Assembly (NCBI GenBank): GCA_964557575.1
Contig: CAZLBC010000007.1
Span: 1-64,000, forward strand
Source: CAZLBC01 sp964557575
Lineage (GTDB): Bacteria; Planctomycetota; Phycisphaerae; SM23-33
Direction: 5' to 3'
DNA length: 64,000 nt
Translations under genes and position numbers: made by a program
Shown here: piece by piece, positions 30,709 through 39,090 of the stretch
Position numbering within the stretch: the stretch's first letter is position 1
Layout: each line of letters begins with the position of its first letter
The notes under the pieces: model-generated
The model's input: only the letters and a program-made list of their open reading frames with translations
The model's database searches: none
Told to the model about the DNA's origin: nothing

Positions 30709-32637
30709 ATGACGCACAGGTGCCTGCCCATATTACCACGCGCGGTTTCAGTGTTTTTCACGGCAATCTCGATCTGCCTGCCGGCGGCGTCCGCGGAACA
30801 TTCGTTTTTCGCCGAGGCGAATACAATCACCGATGAAATGGTCGCTGCCGCCGTGGCATCGCCCGAACCGGGGGATAATATCAGCCTGGCCGGTCAAATT
30901 ATCCAGCAAGCGAGGAATGCCTACGATCCCGCGAAAATCGACAAGTACTGCGACGACATCATTCGTCTCACCGCGGAACAAAAGGACGGGTACGCACTGG
31001 CCTCGCACGCGGCCGAACTCCGCGCTGCACGGGTGCCCGGGAAGCGAAAGAAAGCTGTCGCGACCGCCTGCGCCCTGCGCAAAAAGATCTTCGAAGCGAA
31101 TTCAAACGAAAAGACGGGGGTGGACCTGATTCGGGTGCTTATGCAGTCTTCCCGGTACTCCCTGCTCGACAAGGATATCGATTCAGCCAAGGCCGCGCTC
31201 GAAGAAGCCCGTGCGGTCGCCAAGGGGATTGATTCTCAGACACTCCAGAAACTGATCCGGGGCCAGATTGACACACTGTCGAGTTACCGGGATGCCGCCA
31301 AGGCACTCGATGCGGACCTGATCAGCCTGAAAGCAAAACCGGACAATACACCACTCCGGGTCGGCGTCATCATGAAATACATCCTCTTTTTCGACACGCC
31401 GGGTATTGCCGCGGACTTTTTGAACTACAGCGTGGAAGAACCGCTGCTTTCGATGCTGCCGCTGGTCGTCAAGGGGCCGGAATCATTGCCCGCCCCCGCG
31501 GCAGAGGAGAGTTACCTCTGGTACAAATCACTGATTGCCAAGGCGCCGGCATACGCGCGCTCCTGTTTACTGTTTCGCGAACGGCAGTACATCAAAAGGT
31601 TCCTGGATACGTACCCGAAAGAAGACAAGCGAAAAACGGCCGCTTCAACCGAACTCGCCAGCGTCGAAAAAAGACTCGCCGGTGCCGCGGCTGCGGCGGC
31701 CTCGTCTCCCGTCCTCTGGGCGCTGGATGTGAATTCACTTTCCATCGTTGCGGACAACGATATCAGGACCGCCATTGCAAAATCCCAGAAGTATCTCCTG
31801 TCGAAACAGAGCGACGACGGCAGCTGGACGGCGGAAAAGACCGGCGGCGTATACGACACTGAAGCAACCACGGCGGTCGTCACGAGTGCCCTGCTGGAAA
31901 GCGGCAACGGTCCCGGCGACCCGAACATCCGGAAAGCCCTTGCCCGAATGGCCGCCGCGCCGTCCAATACTCTCGGCACAGCGGCCCTTTCATGGAGATG
32001 TTACGCCTGGTCTCTCGCCGAGGGCATGGCGGAGGGAAAATACACCGAGCAACTGCAAAAAGACGCGTCGGAACTCTACAAGGCCAAGGAAGCTGACGGC
32101 AGTTTTTCCGGGAAGGGTCCTGAAGACGAATCCTTTTACACGTTCCATGCGACCCTTGGGCTGGCAATGGCGACATCCCGGAATTTCAAGGTCTCCCCGT
32201 TCGTCTGGCTGAAGATAATAATGTGGTGGAAAAACAAGCAGAAGACATTTCTCTCTTCGGACGGCGGCGGCAGTGCTCATCGGGACGCCACATCCTGCGC
32301 GACATCAATGTTGATAGCGCGGGCGTTTATGGGCAAGGATATTACCCGGAAAAAAGCGATGGATTATTCAAACCTCCAGCCGTCCCTTCAATGGGTGGAT
32401 AAACATTTCGATAACGGGAAAAACGACAAGGCCCTTCATTATCTCTATAATCTTTCCCGGCTGGGTGTCGCGAGGGGAACTACCACGTTCGGCAAAAAGA
32501 ACTGGTTTTCCTGGGCCAAAGGCAGTCTTTTGAAACACCAGACTGAAAATGGCTCCTGGAAAACGGGAACCGCGCCGCCGAATATCGGCACCGCGCTCGG
32601 TCTGATGGTGTTGAACCTGGCCCGTGTCGGACGTTAA
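30709..32637 (+). CDS. Exported protein with C-terminal terpenoid-cyclase-like toroid repeats
   Basis: 642 residues from ATG 30709, eight bases after AAGG; GTG 30700 and ATG 30703 are less well spaced. A signal peptide (~1-30) is followed by a helical, TPR-like region (~35-330). The C-terminal half has alpha/alpha-toroid repeats like those of prenyltransferase/squalene cyclase families: SQKYLLSKQSDDGSWT (~360) and LLKHQTENGSWKTG (~610), with GTAALSWRCYAWSLAEG between. The DDTA-type cyclase catalytic motif is not seen, so an enzymatic cyclase role is unlikely; binding or scaffolding is more probable. It converges with the LpoB-like gene. Confidence 0.75.
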   Translation: MTHRCLPILPRAVSVFFTAISICLPAASAEHSFFAEANTITDEMVAAAVASPEPGDNISLAGQIIQQARNAYDPAKIDKYCDDIIRLTAEQKDGYALASHAAELRAARVPGKRKKAVATACALRKKIFEANSNEKTGVDLIRVLMQSSRYSLLDKDIDSAKAALEEARAVAKGIDSQTLQKLIRGQIDTLSSYRDAAKALDADLISLKAKPDNTPLRVGVIMKYILFFDTPGIAADFLNYSVEEPLLSMLPLVVKGPESLPAPAAEESYLWYKSLIAKAPAYARSCLLFRERQYIKRFLDTYPKEDKRKTAASTELASVEKRLAGAAAAAASSPVLWALDVNSLSIVADNDIRTAIAKSQKYLLSKQSDDGSWTAEKTGGVYDTEATTAVVTSALLESGNGPGDPNIRKALARMAAAPSNTLGTAALSWRCYAWSLAEGMAEGKYTEQLQKDASELYKAKEADGSFSGKGPEDESFYTFHATLGLAMATSRNFKVSPFVWLKIIMWWKNKQKTFLSSDGGGSAHRDATSCATSMLIARAFMGKDITRKKAMDYSNLQPSLQWVDKHFDNGKNDKALHYLYNLSRLGVARGTTTFGKKNWFSWAKGSLLKHQTENGSWKTGTAPPNIGTALGLMVLNLARVGR

Positions 32638-32657
32638 CGCGGGGTTCAGGGTACCAG

Positions 32658-33572
32658 CTAATCTTCGCTGCGGACAGTCTCGTTTCGGTGCAATACCGAG
32701 TGAACCCGACTCATCGCGACCCCGCCCAGTATCACGTACGCGGCGCCGTTCATCCGCGAGCGGTACCGTGATCCCGTCATTACTTTTGTATTCTCGAGAT
32801 CATACTCGTTATTCACCCTTTCCCTCAGATCGACCAGTTCAACAGATCTGAACCGGTCATTTCTCTCGAGGACCCCGACGATAATATCCGTCCACTCGCT
32901 GGAAACCTTCAGTCCGACCTTCGTTTTCCTTCGATTGCACAGAGAAACAAGCGCGACGGCATCCCCATCGATTCCGTCGAGGAGTTCCGCGATAAGATGT
33001 TCAGCAAACAACCTGCGTTCTTCGAAAGTGGTAATGCCGCTCACCTGCCGGATCACCCTGCGGTCGGCCATATCGACGATCCTCAGTTCGCACGCCATCC
33101 GGGTCCCGGGAGAAGGCAGTGGAACCTCGCGCAGCATTGTTCTCTTTTGGCCGGCAATGGTTTTGCCCGGCGGAACAACAAGGGATATGTCAAACGGGGT
33201 CTTCATTCTCTTGAGCCGGATTTCGTCGGGAGATGGGTGGACCGTCGCCGGGTCACGAGGTTCGTTTCGTTCCGTATCCACCCCGGAAAGATCAACACCG
33301 GCGGCCGCATCTCTCGCGGTGCCCTGCTGCTTCGGTCCGCCCGGCTTTGACAATCGCCGCCGGTGAATAAGAACGGGATACTCGTCGACCGGGGGAATCG
33401 CCCGGGACCACGGGGATGTATACCGTATGCCCGCGGACCGGGCGGACGCCGATTCCCCCGGGTTCCCCGCCACCTCGGCAACCGCCGCAGAAACGGCTAC
33501 GCACAGTGTCGCAATAAGTACGGACACGTCACGGGGACGGCCGTACGGTTGTATATCGTTGTTGTCGGTCAT
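32658..33572 (-). CDS. Exported LpoB/CsgG-like protein
   Basis: 304 residues from ATG 33572; the frame extends to 33623. A hydrophobic segment near 17-33 should act as signal or anchor. The C-terminal ~120 residues (SSEWTDIIVGVLERNDRF, VELVDLRERVNNEYD, YVILGGVAMSRV) follow the pattern of LpoB/CsgG-type domains: an N-terminal helix of the domain, a small-residue strand, a DR-type loop and a YV-L-G strand. LpoB activates penicillin-binding proteins; CsgG forms an outer-membrane pore. Which applies here is unclear. It is the third gene of a minus-strand group with a lipoprotein and an outer-membrane barrel. Confidence 0.62.
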   Translation of the reverse strand: MTDNNDIQPYGRPRDVSVLIATLCVAVSAAVAEVAGNPGESASARSAGIRYTSPWSRAIPPVDEYPVLIHRRRLSKPGGPKQQGTARDAAAGVDLSGVDTERNEPRDPATVHPSPDEIRLKRMKTPFDISLVVPPGKTIAGQKRTMLREVPLPSPGTRMACELRIVDMADRRVIRQVSGITTFEERRLFAEHLIAELLDGIDGDAVALVSLCNRRKTKVGLKVSSEWTDIIVGVLERNDRFRSVELVDLRERVNNEYDLENTKVMTGSRYRSRMNGAAYVILGGVAMSRVHSVLHRNETVRSED

Positions 33573-33682
33573 AATAATCGTCGAGCATTCTAACCGTGAA
33601 CGCCCGGAAGGCAACCCCGGCATGTTCGGAAAAGAGGGCGGCGGAACATTCGATCAGACTCCATTCAACTGCAGCACTCCGG

Positions 33683-34234
33683 TTATTTCGCAGGACCGCC
33701 CTCGTTCATGTAGGTGTCTGCCCTGGCCAGTACGGCGGCAAATTCGAACCCCGACACAATACCCGACGGGGAAGAATTGCGCACGATCCCCTTGTATTTC
33801 AGTTCGCGAAGACAGTACCGTTCGTTGGGACCGACCAGCCGCATCACAACGCCGCCCTCGATCCCGCAGAGCCGGCAGACGAGGTAGGCCATCCTGCCCC
33901 GCCGCAACGGACGGTCCGCGCTGAAGTCCCATGATCGGCGTGCTATATCGCGGGACAGCAATTCCTTCACCCTGCTCTCGAAAGTACCATGCGGGTCCTC
34001 GGAATTCATCAGGAGCAGTATCCCGTGAAATGCCTGATTCTCGGAGATGGTTTTCATGGAGGAAATGCGATCGAGGTAAGCCGCAGACCCCTCGTTTGCC
34101 AGTTGTTGATCACCGCCGGTTATTTCGACCGCGCCGTTTTCGGCACACCCCGCAATAACCGCGCCGACCGATATCAGGATGGCAAAAGACAAAAACCGGT
34201 AGCGGCCATGTTCTCGCGTGTTTCGCCTTTTCAT
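33683..34234 (-). CDS. Lipoprotein of unknown function
   Basis: 183 residues from ATG 34234; ATG 34252 would add a non-signal-like stretch. Signal peptide with lipobox VIAGC, then a ~160-residue helical domain (YLDRISSMKTISENQAFHGI, ESRVKELLSRDIARRSWDF, MAYLVCRLCGIEGGVVMRL) that I do not recognise. It lies between the barrel protein (16 to 34 bases) and the LpoB-like gene, so the three may form one envelope unit. Confidence 0.7.
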   Translation of the reverse strand: MKRRNTREHGRYRFLSFAILISVGAVIAGCAENGAVEITGGDQQLANEGSAAYLDRISSMKTISENQAFHGILLLMNSEDPHGTFESRVKELLSRDIARRSWDFSADRPLRRGRMAYLVCRLCGIEGGVVMRLVGPNERYCLRELKYKGIVRNSSPSGIVSGFEFAAVLARADTYMNEGGPAK

Positions 34235-34268
34235 CAATGCCTTCAAAGCCAAATCTCCAGCTCCACAA

Positions 34269-35717
34269 TCAGAAACTCAAAACCATCCCCGTATACAGGA
34301 AATGCCTCGTGGCGTCGAACCGTTCGCCGACCGCGGCACCCGGCCTGAACATCCCGTACCGCGTGGTCACCGCCAGGTCGCTGGTAATGCGCCAGTTGAA
34401 ATAGACATCCCACTCCCAGCCCAGCCACCGGGAATCGCGGATCACCGTCGGATCGCTGATCGGCCCTCCGGCCCTGTCCTTGTGGTAGAAAAACACCTTT
34501 GAACCTACCTCCAGTTTCTTGAACAGGTCGCAATGCTCGAGGGGAAAAAACCGGACCCCGGCGGTGTATATGTGTATGTTGGATAAAAACGGCGCGAAGG
34601 CGATCCCGGTGTCTCGAAATCCGAAGGCGTTGAATGCCCGGTCCCTCGTCCCCATGAGGTTTCCCCCCACCGTGGCGCTGGAGGAGGTTCTCCTGTCGGG
34701 ATCCCCGCTGGCGTACAGGTATTCAACACTGACGCGGGGCTCGGTCGGAACGCGGAACAGGTACTCCATCTGCAGATTTGCCGCCATCGCACATATCCGG
34801 TCACGGTGATTTTGAAACACCGGACCCCGGCGGGTGAACACCAGGTTGCTCTCGGAGAACGTCGATCCCCATTCGCCGACCAGTTCCGCCCGGTACGTCA
34901 GGTCGGGAATCAGCATGCCCCGGCTGCCGATCCCCAGGTATTTCGAGGAGTAATCGTACTGCTGTGTCGGATCTATGCTGCTCGGGGACGTGTGATCGTC
35001 GGAAGAAAGAAAATAGGCAAATGGGCGGTGGTAACCGTGGTTGTCATACTCGATCTGAAATCCGTAGAAACACCGCTCGTTCCGGTTGTATACCAATGGA
35101 GAGGCATCCACCGTGTTGAGGCCGTCCCTGACCGACATTCCCAGGAGGGCCGTAACGTTGAAATCGTAGGCGGAAATATCGAAGCGGACCTGATCCATCG
35201 GACGGGAAAGCACCAGCGACGTGCCGAACGAAGTGTAATCCCGCCCGACCTTGAAGGTCATTCCGAACGGGTCATCTTCCCCGGCATCACCCGCCAGCAA
35301 CCTTCCGACATCGAGTTTATACCAGGCCCGTTCCAGGATTTCGTCAAAATCGTCTCCCCTGCCGCCGCTGGGATTGTCCCTGCCGTCCCAATCATCGTAT
35401 CGCAACAACCCCCGGACATACGCCGTGTGAACACCGCCGAGATCCATTTTAAACCAGCCGCGCAACTGGTGACGCCGAAGCGACCTCCTGCGCCGGGAAA
35501 AGGGATCGTTGTAATGAATAAAATCGAAGTTGAACCAGCCCCCGGCAGTAAATTCATCCTCGCGGGGAACCTCTTCGCCCCGGTCGAACGCGGTCCTGAG
35601 CTGTTCGTTGTAAACGCGCCGGGCGCCGTCCGCCTGCGAGCGTGCGGACTCAAGCCCGATAAAGGCAAAACACGCGACGAACAATACAAAAAAATACAAC
35701 CGATTAGTTACATTCAT
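34269..35717 (-). CDS. Outer-membrane beta-barrel protein (alginate-export/porin type)
   Basis: 482 residues. A signal peptide (~1-28) is followed by many amphipathic strands with aromatic girdles, such as LRGWFKMDLGGVHTAYVRG, YGFQIEYDNHGYHRPFAYF and AGVRFFPLEHCDLF. The chain ends in YTGMVLSF; a C-terminal Phe is the usual signal for the BAM complex. The overall pattern, including a WFNFDFIHYND start and long charged loops, fits the alginate-export (AlgE-like) barrel family. Substrate unknown. It heads the group with the lipoprotein and LpoB-like genes and has a good promoter ~50 bases upstream. Confidence 0.78.
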   Translation of the reverse strand: MNVTNRLYFFVLFVACFAFIGLESARSQADGARRVYNEQLRTAFDRGEEVPREDEFTAGGWFNFDFIHYNDPFSRRRRSLRRHQLRGWFKMDLGGVHTAYVRGLLRYDDWDGRDNPSGGRGDDFDEILERAWYKLDVGRLLAGDAGEDDPFGMTFKVGRDYTSFGTSLVLSRPMDQVRFDISAYDFNVTALLGMSVRDGLNTVDASPLVYNRNERCFYGFQIEYDNHGYHRPFAYFLSSDDHTSPSSIDPTQQYDYSSKYLGIGSRGMLIPDLTYRAELVGEWGSTFSESNLVFTRRGPVFQNHRDRICAMAANLQMEYLFRVPTEPRVSVEYLYASGDPDRRTSSSATVGGNLMGTRDRAFNAFGFRDTGIAFAPFLSNIHIYTAGVRFFPLEHCDLFKKLEVGSKVFFYHKDRAGGPISDPTVIRDSRWLGWEWDVYFNWRITSDLAVTTRYGMFRPGAAVGERFDATRHFLYTGMVLSF

Positions 35718-35775
35718 TTCCCATTACCACTGTCTGTCAAGGAACATTATGACCCTCACCAAGTCGTGCCGCCTT

Positions 35776-35804
35776 AAGATATAGATTCGGCATACCGGTG
35801 TCAA
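35776..35804 (-). promoter_or_regulatory. Sigma70-type promoter for the barrel-protein operon
   Basis: On the minus strand a perfect TTGACA (35804-35799) is followed after 17 bases by TATCTT (35781-35776). The predicted start near 35769 leaves a ~50-base leader before ATG 35717. The remaining part of this gap (to 35932) is AT-rich and probably carries start signals for the divergent glycosylase gene, but I could not define them. Confidence 0.65.
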
Positions 35805-35932
35805 TATGTGTATCATATCGATTATTTAATAAAATGCATACCGTCTATATTCGGAAAAACCGAAAAATGCGTGCCCGAAAAGAACGATCCGATCGCCCTT
35901 CCGGGTTGAGCCGTCGTCACGCAACCCATACA

Positions 35933-36721
35933 ATGGTCACCATGAATCAGCGGCGGACACTCGTGAGCGCAGCCGAACAACTCGCGGCTATAGAACTCTT
36001 CCTGGGAAACCGGGATCTCGTCCCGAACGGCGTCGCGCCGCTCCCGGCCGTGGAATCGTCAGGTGAAACCGAATCTGAACCCCAACCTGATATCGCCGCC
36101 GAATTGCCGACCGCCCGTGAAAAGGGTACCGCGCTGGCTGCGATAGCCGCGGAAATAGCCTCGTGCCGCCGGTGCGGGCTGTGCGACAGCAGGAAAAACC
36201 CCGTTCCGGGCGAAGGGGCCGCGGGCGCTGAACTCGTATTCGTCGGGGAAGCGCCCGGGGCCGACGAGGATGCCGGCGGCCGTCCCTTCGTCGGCCGCGC
36301 GGGACAGTTGCTGACCAGGATGATCACCGCGATGGGACTCGATCGCTCGGATGTCTTCATATGCAACATGCTCAAGTGCCGGCCGCCCGGCAACCGGCAT
36401 CCCGCGCCCGAAGAACTGGAGGCGTGCCGGGACTATCTGTCCCGGCAGTTGGCCGCCATCCGCCCCCGGGTAATCGTCACACTGGGCAATCCTGCCACAA
36501 GGGGCCTGCTGGACACCGTGACGGGTATTACCCGGCTCAGGGGCAGTTGGCAGATCCTGCCCGGAACCATTCCCGCCATAGCGGGCACTCCGGTGATGCC
36601 CACGTTCCATCCCTCCTACGTCCTCAGAAGATATACCGCGGATACCCGGCGCAAAGTCTGGCAGGACCTGCAGTCCGTCATGGAGCGCCTGGGGCTGGAA
36701 CCGCCCGGTCAAGACGAGTAA
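35933..36721 (+). CDS. Uracil-DNA glycosylase, family 4 (iron-sulfur)
   Basis: 262 residues from ATG 35933 (35942 also possible); the longer frame from 35798 is not needed. Cysteines in CRRCGLC (78-84) and CNMLKC ligate the Fe-S cluster of family 4 enzymes. VFVGEAPGADEDAGGRPFVGRAG is represented by its key residues GEAPG and GRPFVG, the uracil-binding motif 1, and the C-terminal MPTFHPSYVLR is motif 2. It removes uracil from DNA after cytosine deamination. About 60 residues of unconserved sequence precede the domain. It converges with queC, with a 7-base gap. Confidence 0.93.
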   Translation: MVTMNQRRTLVSAAEQLAAIELFLGNRDLVPNGVAPLPAVESSGETESEPQPDIAAELPTAREKGTALAAIAAEIASCRRCGLCDSRKNPVPGEGAAGAELVFVGEAPGADEDAGGRPFVGRAGQLLTRMITAMGLDRSDVFICNMLKCRPPGNRHPAPEELEACRDYLSRQLAAIRPRVIVTLGNPATRGLLDTVTGITRLRGSWQILPGTIPAIAGTPVMPTFHPSYVLRRYTADTRRKVWQDLQSVMERLGLEPPGQDE

Positions 36722-36728
36722 CCCGCAA

Positions 36729-37430
36729 TTACCGGGACACGTATCGCGCCGGGTCTTCGATACCCGCTGCCTTGAATCCCTTAAGCCGGAGCCGGCAGGC
36801 ATCGCATGCGCCGCACGCCCTGCCGTCGGGGACCGGGTCGTAACAACTGGACGTTAACGAATAGTCGACGCCGAGCCGCACCCCTTTCCGTATGATCTCG
36901 GCCTTCCCCAGCCGGAGCAGCGGCGCGTGGATCCTGAAGCGTCCGCGTCCCTCCACGGCGGCGGCCGTGGCCAGGTTGGCCAGCCGCTCCCAGCAGGCTA
37001 TGTACTCCGGCCGACAATCCGGGTAACCGCTGTAATCGACCGCGTTGACGCCGATAAACAGATCAAAGGCCCCCAGCGCCTCTGCGTAACCCAGCGCTAT
37101 CGCGAGGAATATCGTGTTTCTCGCCGGGACATACGTAACCGGGATCCCGTCGGCCGGATCGTTCTTGGGCACCGGCGGTGAACCGGTGAGAGCACTGCCG
37201 CCGAAGCCGCCGCCCTCGGTCAAATCGATTGTAACGAAACGATGGTCGACGGCGTCGAGAGAAGACGCAACGGACGCCGATGACGCGAGTTCAAAACGAT
37301 GGCGCTGCCCGTAATCGATACTCAGGGCGTGACACGCATACCCCTGTTCGACCGCGATCGCCATCGCCGTCGCCGAATCAAGTCCGCCGGAGAGGAGTAT
37401 CACCGCCGTTGTTCCGCTGGAAACGGTCAT
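36729..37430 (-). CDS. queC: 7-cyano-7-deazaguanine synthase
   Basis: 233 residues. It converts 7-carboxy-7-deazaguanine to preQ0 with ATP and ammonia. The N-terminal PP-loop LLSGGLDSATAMA binds ATP. The C-terminal zinc site is built from the cysteines of SCYDPVPDGRACGACDACRLR-type spacing, encoded near 36790-36850. GGAGAG lies upstream of the ATG. It is divergent from queF across a 53 to 68-base gap, so both steps of the preQ1 branch are adjacent. Confidence 0.95.
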   Translation of the reverse strand: MTVSSGTTAVILLSGGLDSATAMAIAVEQGYACHALSIDYGQRHRFELASSASVASSLDAVDHRFVTIDLTEGGGFGGSALTGSPPVPKNDPADGIPVTYVPARNTIFLAIALGYAEALGAFDLFIGVNAVDYSGYPDCRPEYIACWERLANLATAAAVEGRGRFRIHAPLLRLGKAEIIRKGVRLGVDYSLTSSCYDPVPDGRACGACDACRLRLKGFKAAGIEDPARYVSR

Positions 37431-37472
37431 TTTATCCAGATTACTCTCCTTCAGGAATTTTCACAACAGTGA

Positions 37473-37478
37473 TATAAT
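37473..37478 (+). promoter_or_regulatory. Extended -10 promoter of queF
   Basis: TATAAT at 37473-37478 is preceded by TGA, giving an extended -10 element (TGnTATAAT). The -35 is weak (TTCAGG-like at 17 bases). The predicted start near 37485 falls after ATG 37484, which supports ATG 37499 as the real queF start. Confidence 0.6.
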
Positions 37479-37498
37479 CGAGAATGGAGATCAACAGC

Positions 37499-37855
37499 AT
37501 GGCCGAACTGGAAACGTTTGAAAATCCGCACGTCGGGCGCGACTACCGCATACGACACGTCGCACCGGAATTCACCTCCCTCTGCCCGAAGACCGGGCAG
37601 CCTGATTTCGGTACCATCGAAGTCGAGTACGTGCCCGACAAGGTATGCATCGAGCTCAAGAGTCTGAAACGCTACCTCCAGGAATACCGGAACGTCGGTG
37701 CCTTTTACGAGAACCTCGTCAATCGCATACTGGACGACCTCGTCGGCGCAACGGAACCGCGGCGCATGCGCATCACCGGCACCTTCAACACGCGGGGCGG
37801 CATGCACTCCTTCGTGGAAGCCGATTACAACGCTGACGATGACCGGGAGAACTGA
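37499..37855 (+). CDS. queF: NADPH-dependent 7-cyano-7-deazaguanine reductase
   Basis: 118 residues, the short unimodular QueF type. It reduces the nitrile of preQ0 to the amine of preQ1 on the way to queuosine. TSLCPKTGQPDFG holds the catalytic Cys29 and Asp36; FYENLVNRILDDL and MRITGTFNTRGG are family blocks. ATG 37499 has GGAGA nine bases upstream; ATG 37484 is in frame but precedes the predicted transcript start. apbE follows 39 bases later. Confidence 0.95.
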   Translation: MAELETFENPHVGRDYRIRHVAPEFTSLCPKTGQPDFGTIEVEYVPDKVCIELKSLKRYLQEYRNVGAFYENLVNRILDDLVGATEPRRMRITGTFNTRGGMHSFVEADYNADDDREN

Positions 37856-37894
37856 TGCCTTCCAAACGGGACGCCGCCGGGGAAAAAACCTGAC

Positions 37895-39070
37895 ATGAAA
37901 CCCGACAAAAAAACCATAGCCGCGATCGCGGTCGGCGGCATGCTGCTCGTCCTGATCGGCAGCGTGCTCTATTCCCAGCGGGGCGACCGCCTCTTCAAAC
38001 GGGGATACGCGCCGGTCGACGGCATAATGAACACCACGATGAACGTGACGCTCGTTATCGGCGCAGACAAGGTCGATTCGGCCGACGCGATCGTCGAAAA
38101 AGCCATCCGGCAGGCGGCGCTGGTTGCAGAGTACATGAACCGGTATGATCCCGCATCGGAAATATCCGCTTTCAACACCGCGGCGGCGGGCGCGAAAATA
38201 TCCCTCCACCCGCAGACCATAACGGTGCTGAAAAAATCACGCGAAATATACCGGCAGAGCGACGGGGTATTCGACATAACGGTCCTGCCGCTCATTGATC
38301 TTTGGAAATATCTCGCCGCGCAAAAGAACGATGCGAGGATTCCGAACCGGCTCGAACTGGGCATGGCCAGGCGCAGTTCGACCTGGGATCATATTACCAT
38401 CGCGGATGACTACGCGGTAAAAAGCACCGCGTCGGCCGCCGTGGATCTCGGGGGCATAGCCAAGGGATATGCGATAGACCTCGTCTCCGGGGCGCTGATG
38501 AAAGAAGGCTGCGCGGGGGGGGTGGTGGATATCGGCGGCGACGTCCGCTGCTTCGGTAAAAAAACCGGCGGCATGCCCTGGATCGTTTCCGTCCGCAGCC
38601 CGTTTCCGAAACTCACGGACAGCACGGACAAAAAGATCAACCTGTGCATTCTCCACGTCCGCGACAAGGCGGTCTGCACCAGCGGGAACTACGAGCGGCC
38701 CATCGTTATAAGCGGCAGGAAATACAGCCACATATTCGATCCGCGGACCGGAGAACCATGCGGGGGCTGCGTTTCCGCCACCGTCATCGCCCCGGACGCG
38801 GCGACCGCCGACGCGTGGGCAACCGCCCTGTCCGTCCTGGGTCCCGAGGGATTCCCGAAGCTGAAGGACACGGACATAGAAGCCCTGCTTGTCATGGGAG
38901 ACGCATACGATTTTTCCGTGGAAATGACCGGCGGTTTCAATGCCTTCCTGTACTATGAAAACCCTCTCTTTTTCGAGAATAACGCGCTGCGGCGACGCAT
39001 TGAACCGGAACCCGGCACATCGCGCGAAAAGCCGGACCGCGACCGAAATCGCGGCAGGAACACCAACTGA
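37895..39070 (+). CDS. apbE: FAD:protein FMN transferase
   Basis: 391 residues. An N-terminal membrane helix (~8-27) anchors the enzyme facing the periplasm. It transfers FMN from FAD to Thr or Ser of partner proteins such as Rnf and Nqr subunits. VDLGGIAKGYAID and GGVVDIGGDVRCFG are the FAD and Mg sites, and TSGNYERP with YSHIFDPRTGEP completes the active site. The last ~45 residues are an Arg/Glu/Pro-rich extension. No flavinylation target is in the window. It sits 20 bases before the next exported protein gene. Confidence 0.93.
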   Translation: MKPDKKTIAAIAVGGMLLVLIGSVLYSQRGDRLFKRGYAPVDGIMNTTMNVTLVIGADKVDSADAIVEKAIRQAALVAEYMNRYDPASEISAFNTAAAGAKISLHPQTITVLKKSREIYRQSDGVFDITVLPLIDLWKYLAAQKNDARIPNRLELGMARRSSTWDHITIADDYAVKSTASAAVDLGGIAKGYAIDLVSGALMKEGCAGGVVDIGGDVRCFGKKTGGMPWIVSVRSPFPKLTDSTDKKINLCILHVRDKAVCTSGNYERPIVISGRKYSHIFDPRTGEPCGGCVSATVIAPDAATADAWATALSVLGPEGFPKLKDTDIEALLVMGDAYDFSVEMTGGFNAFLYYENPLFFENNALRRRIEPEPGTSREKPDRDRNRGRNTN

Positions 39071-39090
39071 AAGGCACGGCGACTGAAAGC

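Noticed and set aside
37431..37498. preQ1 riboswitch between queC and queF
   Set aside because: The gap is too short and is filled by a promoter and ribosome sites; no preQ1 aptamer pattern is visible.
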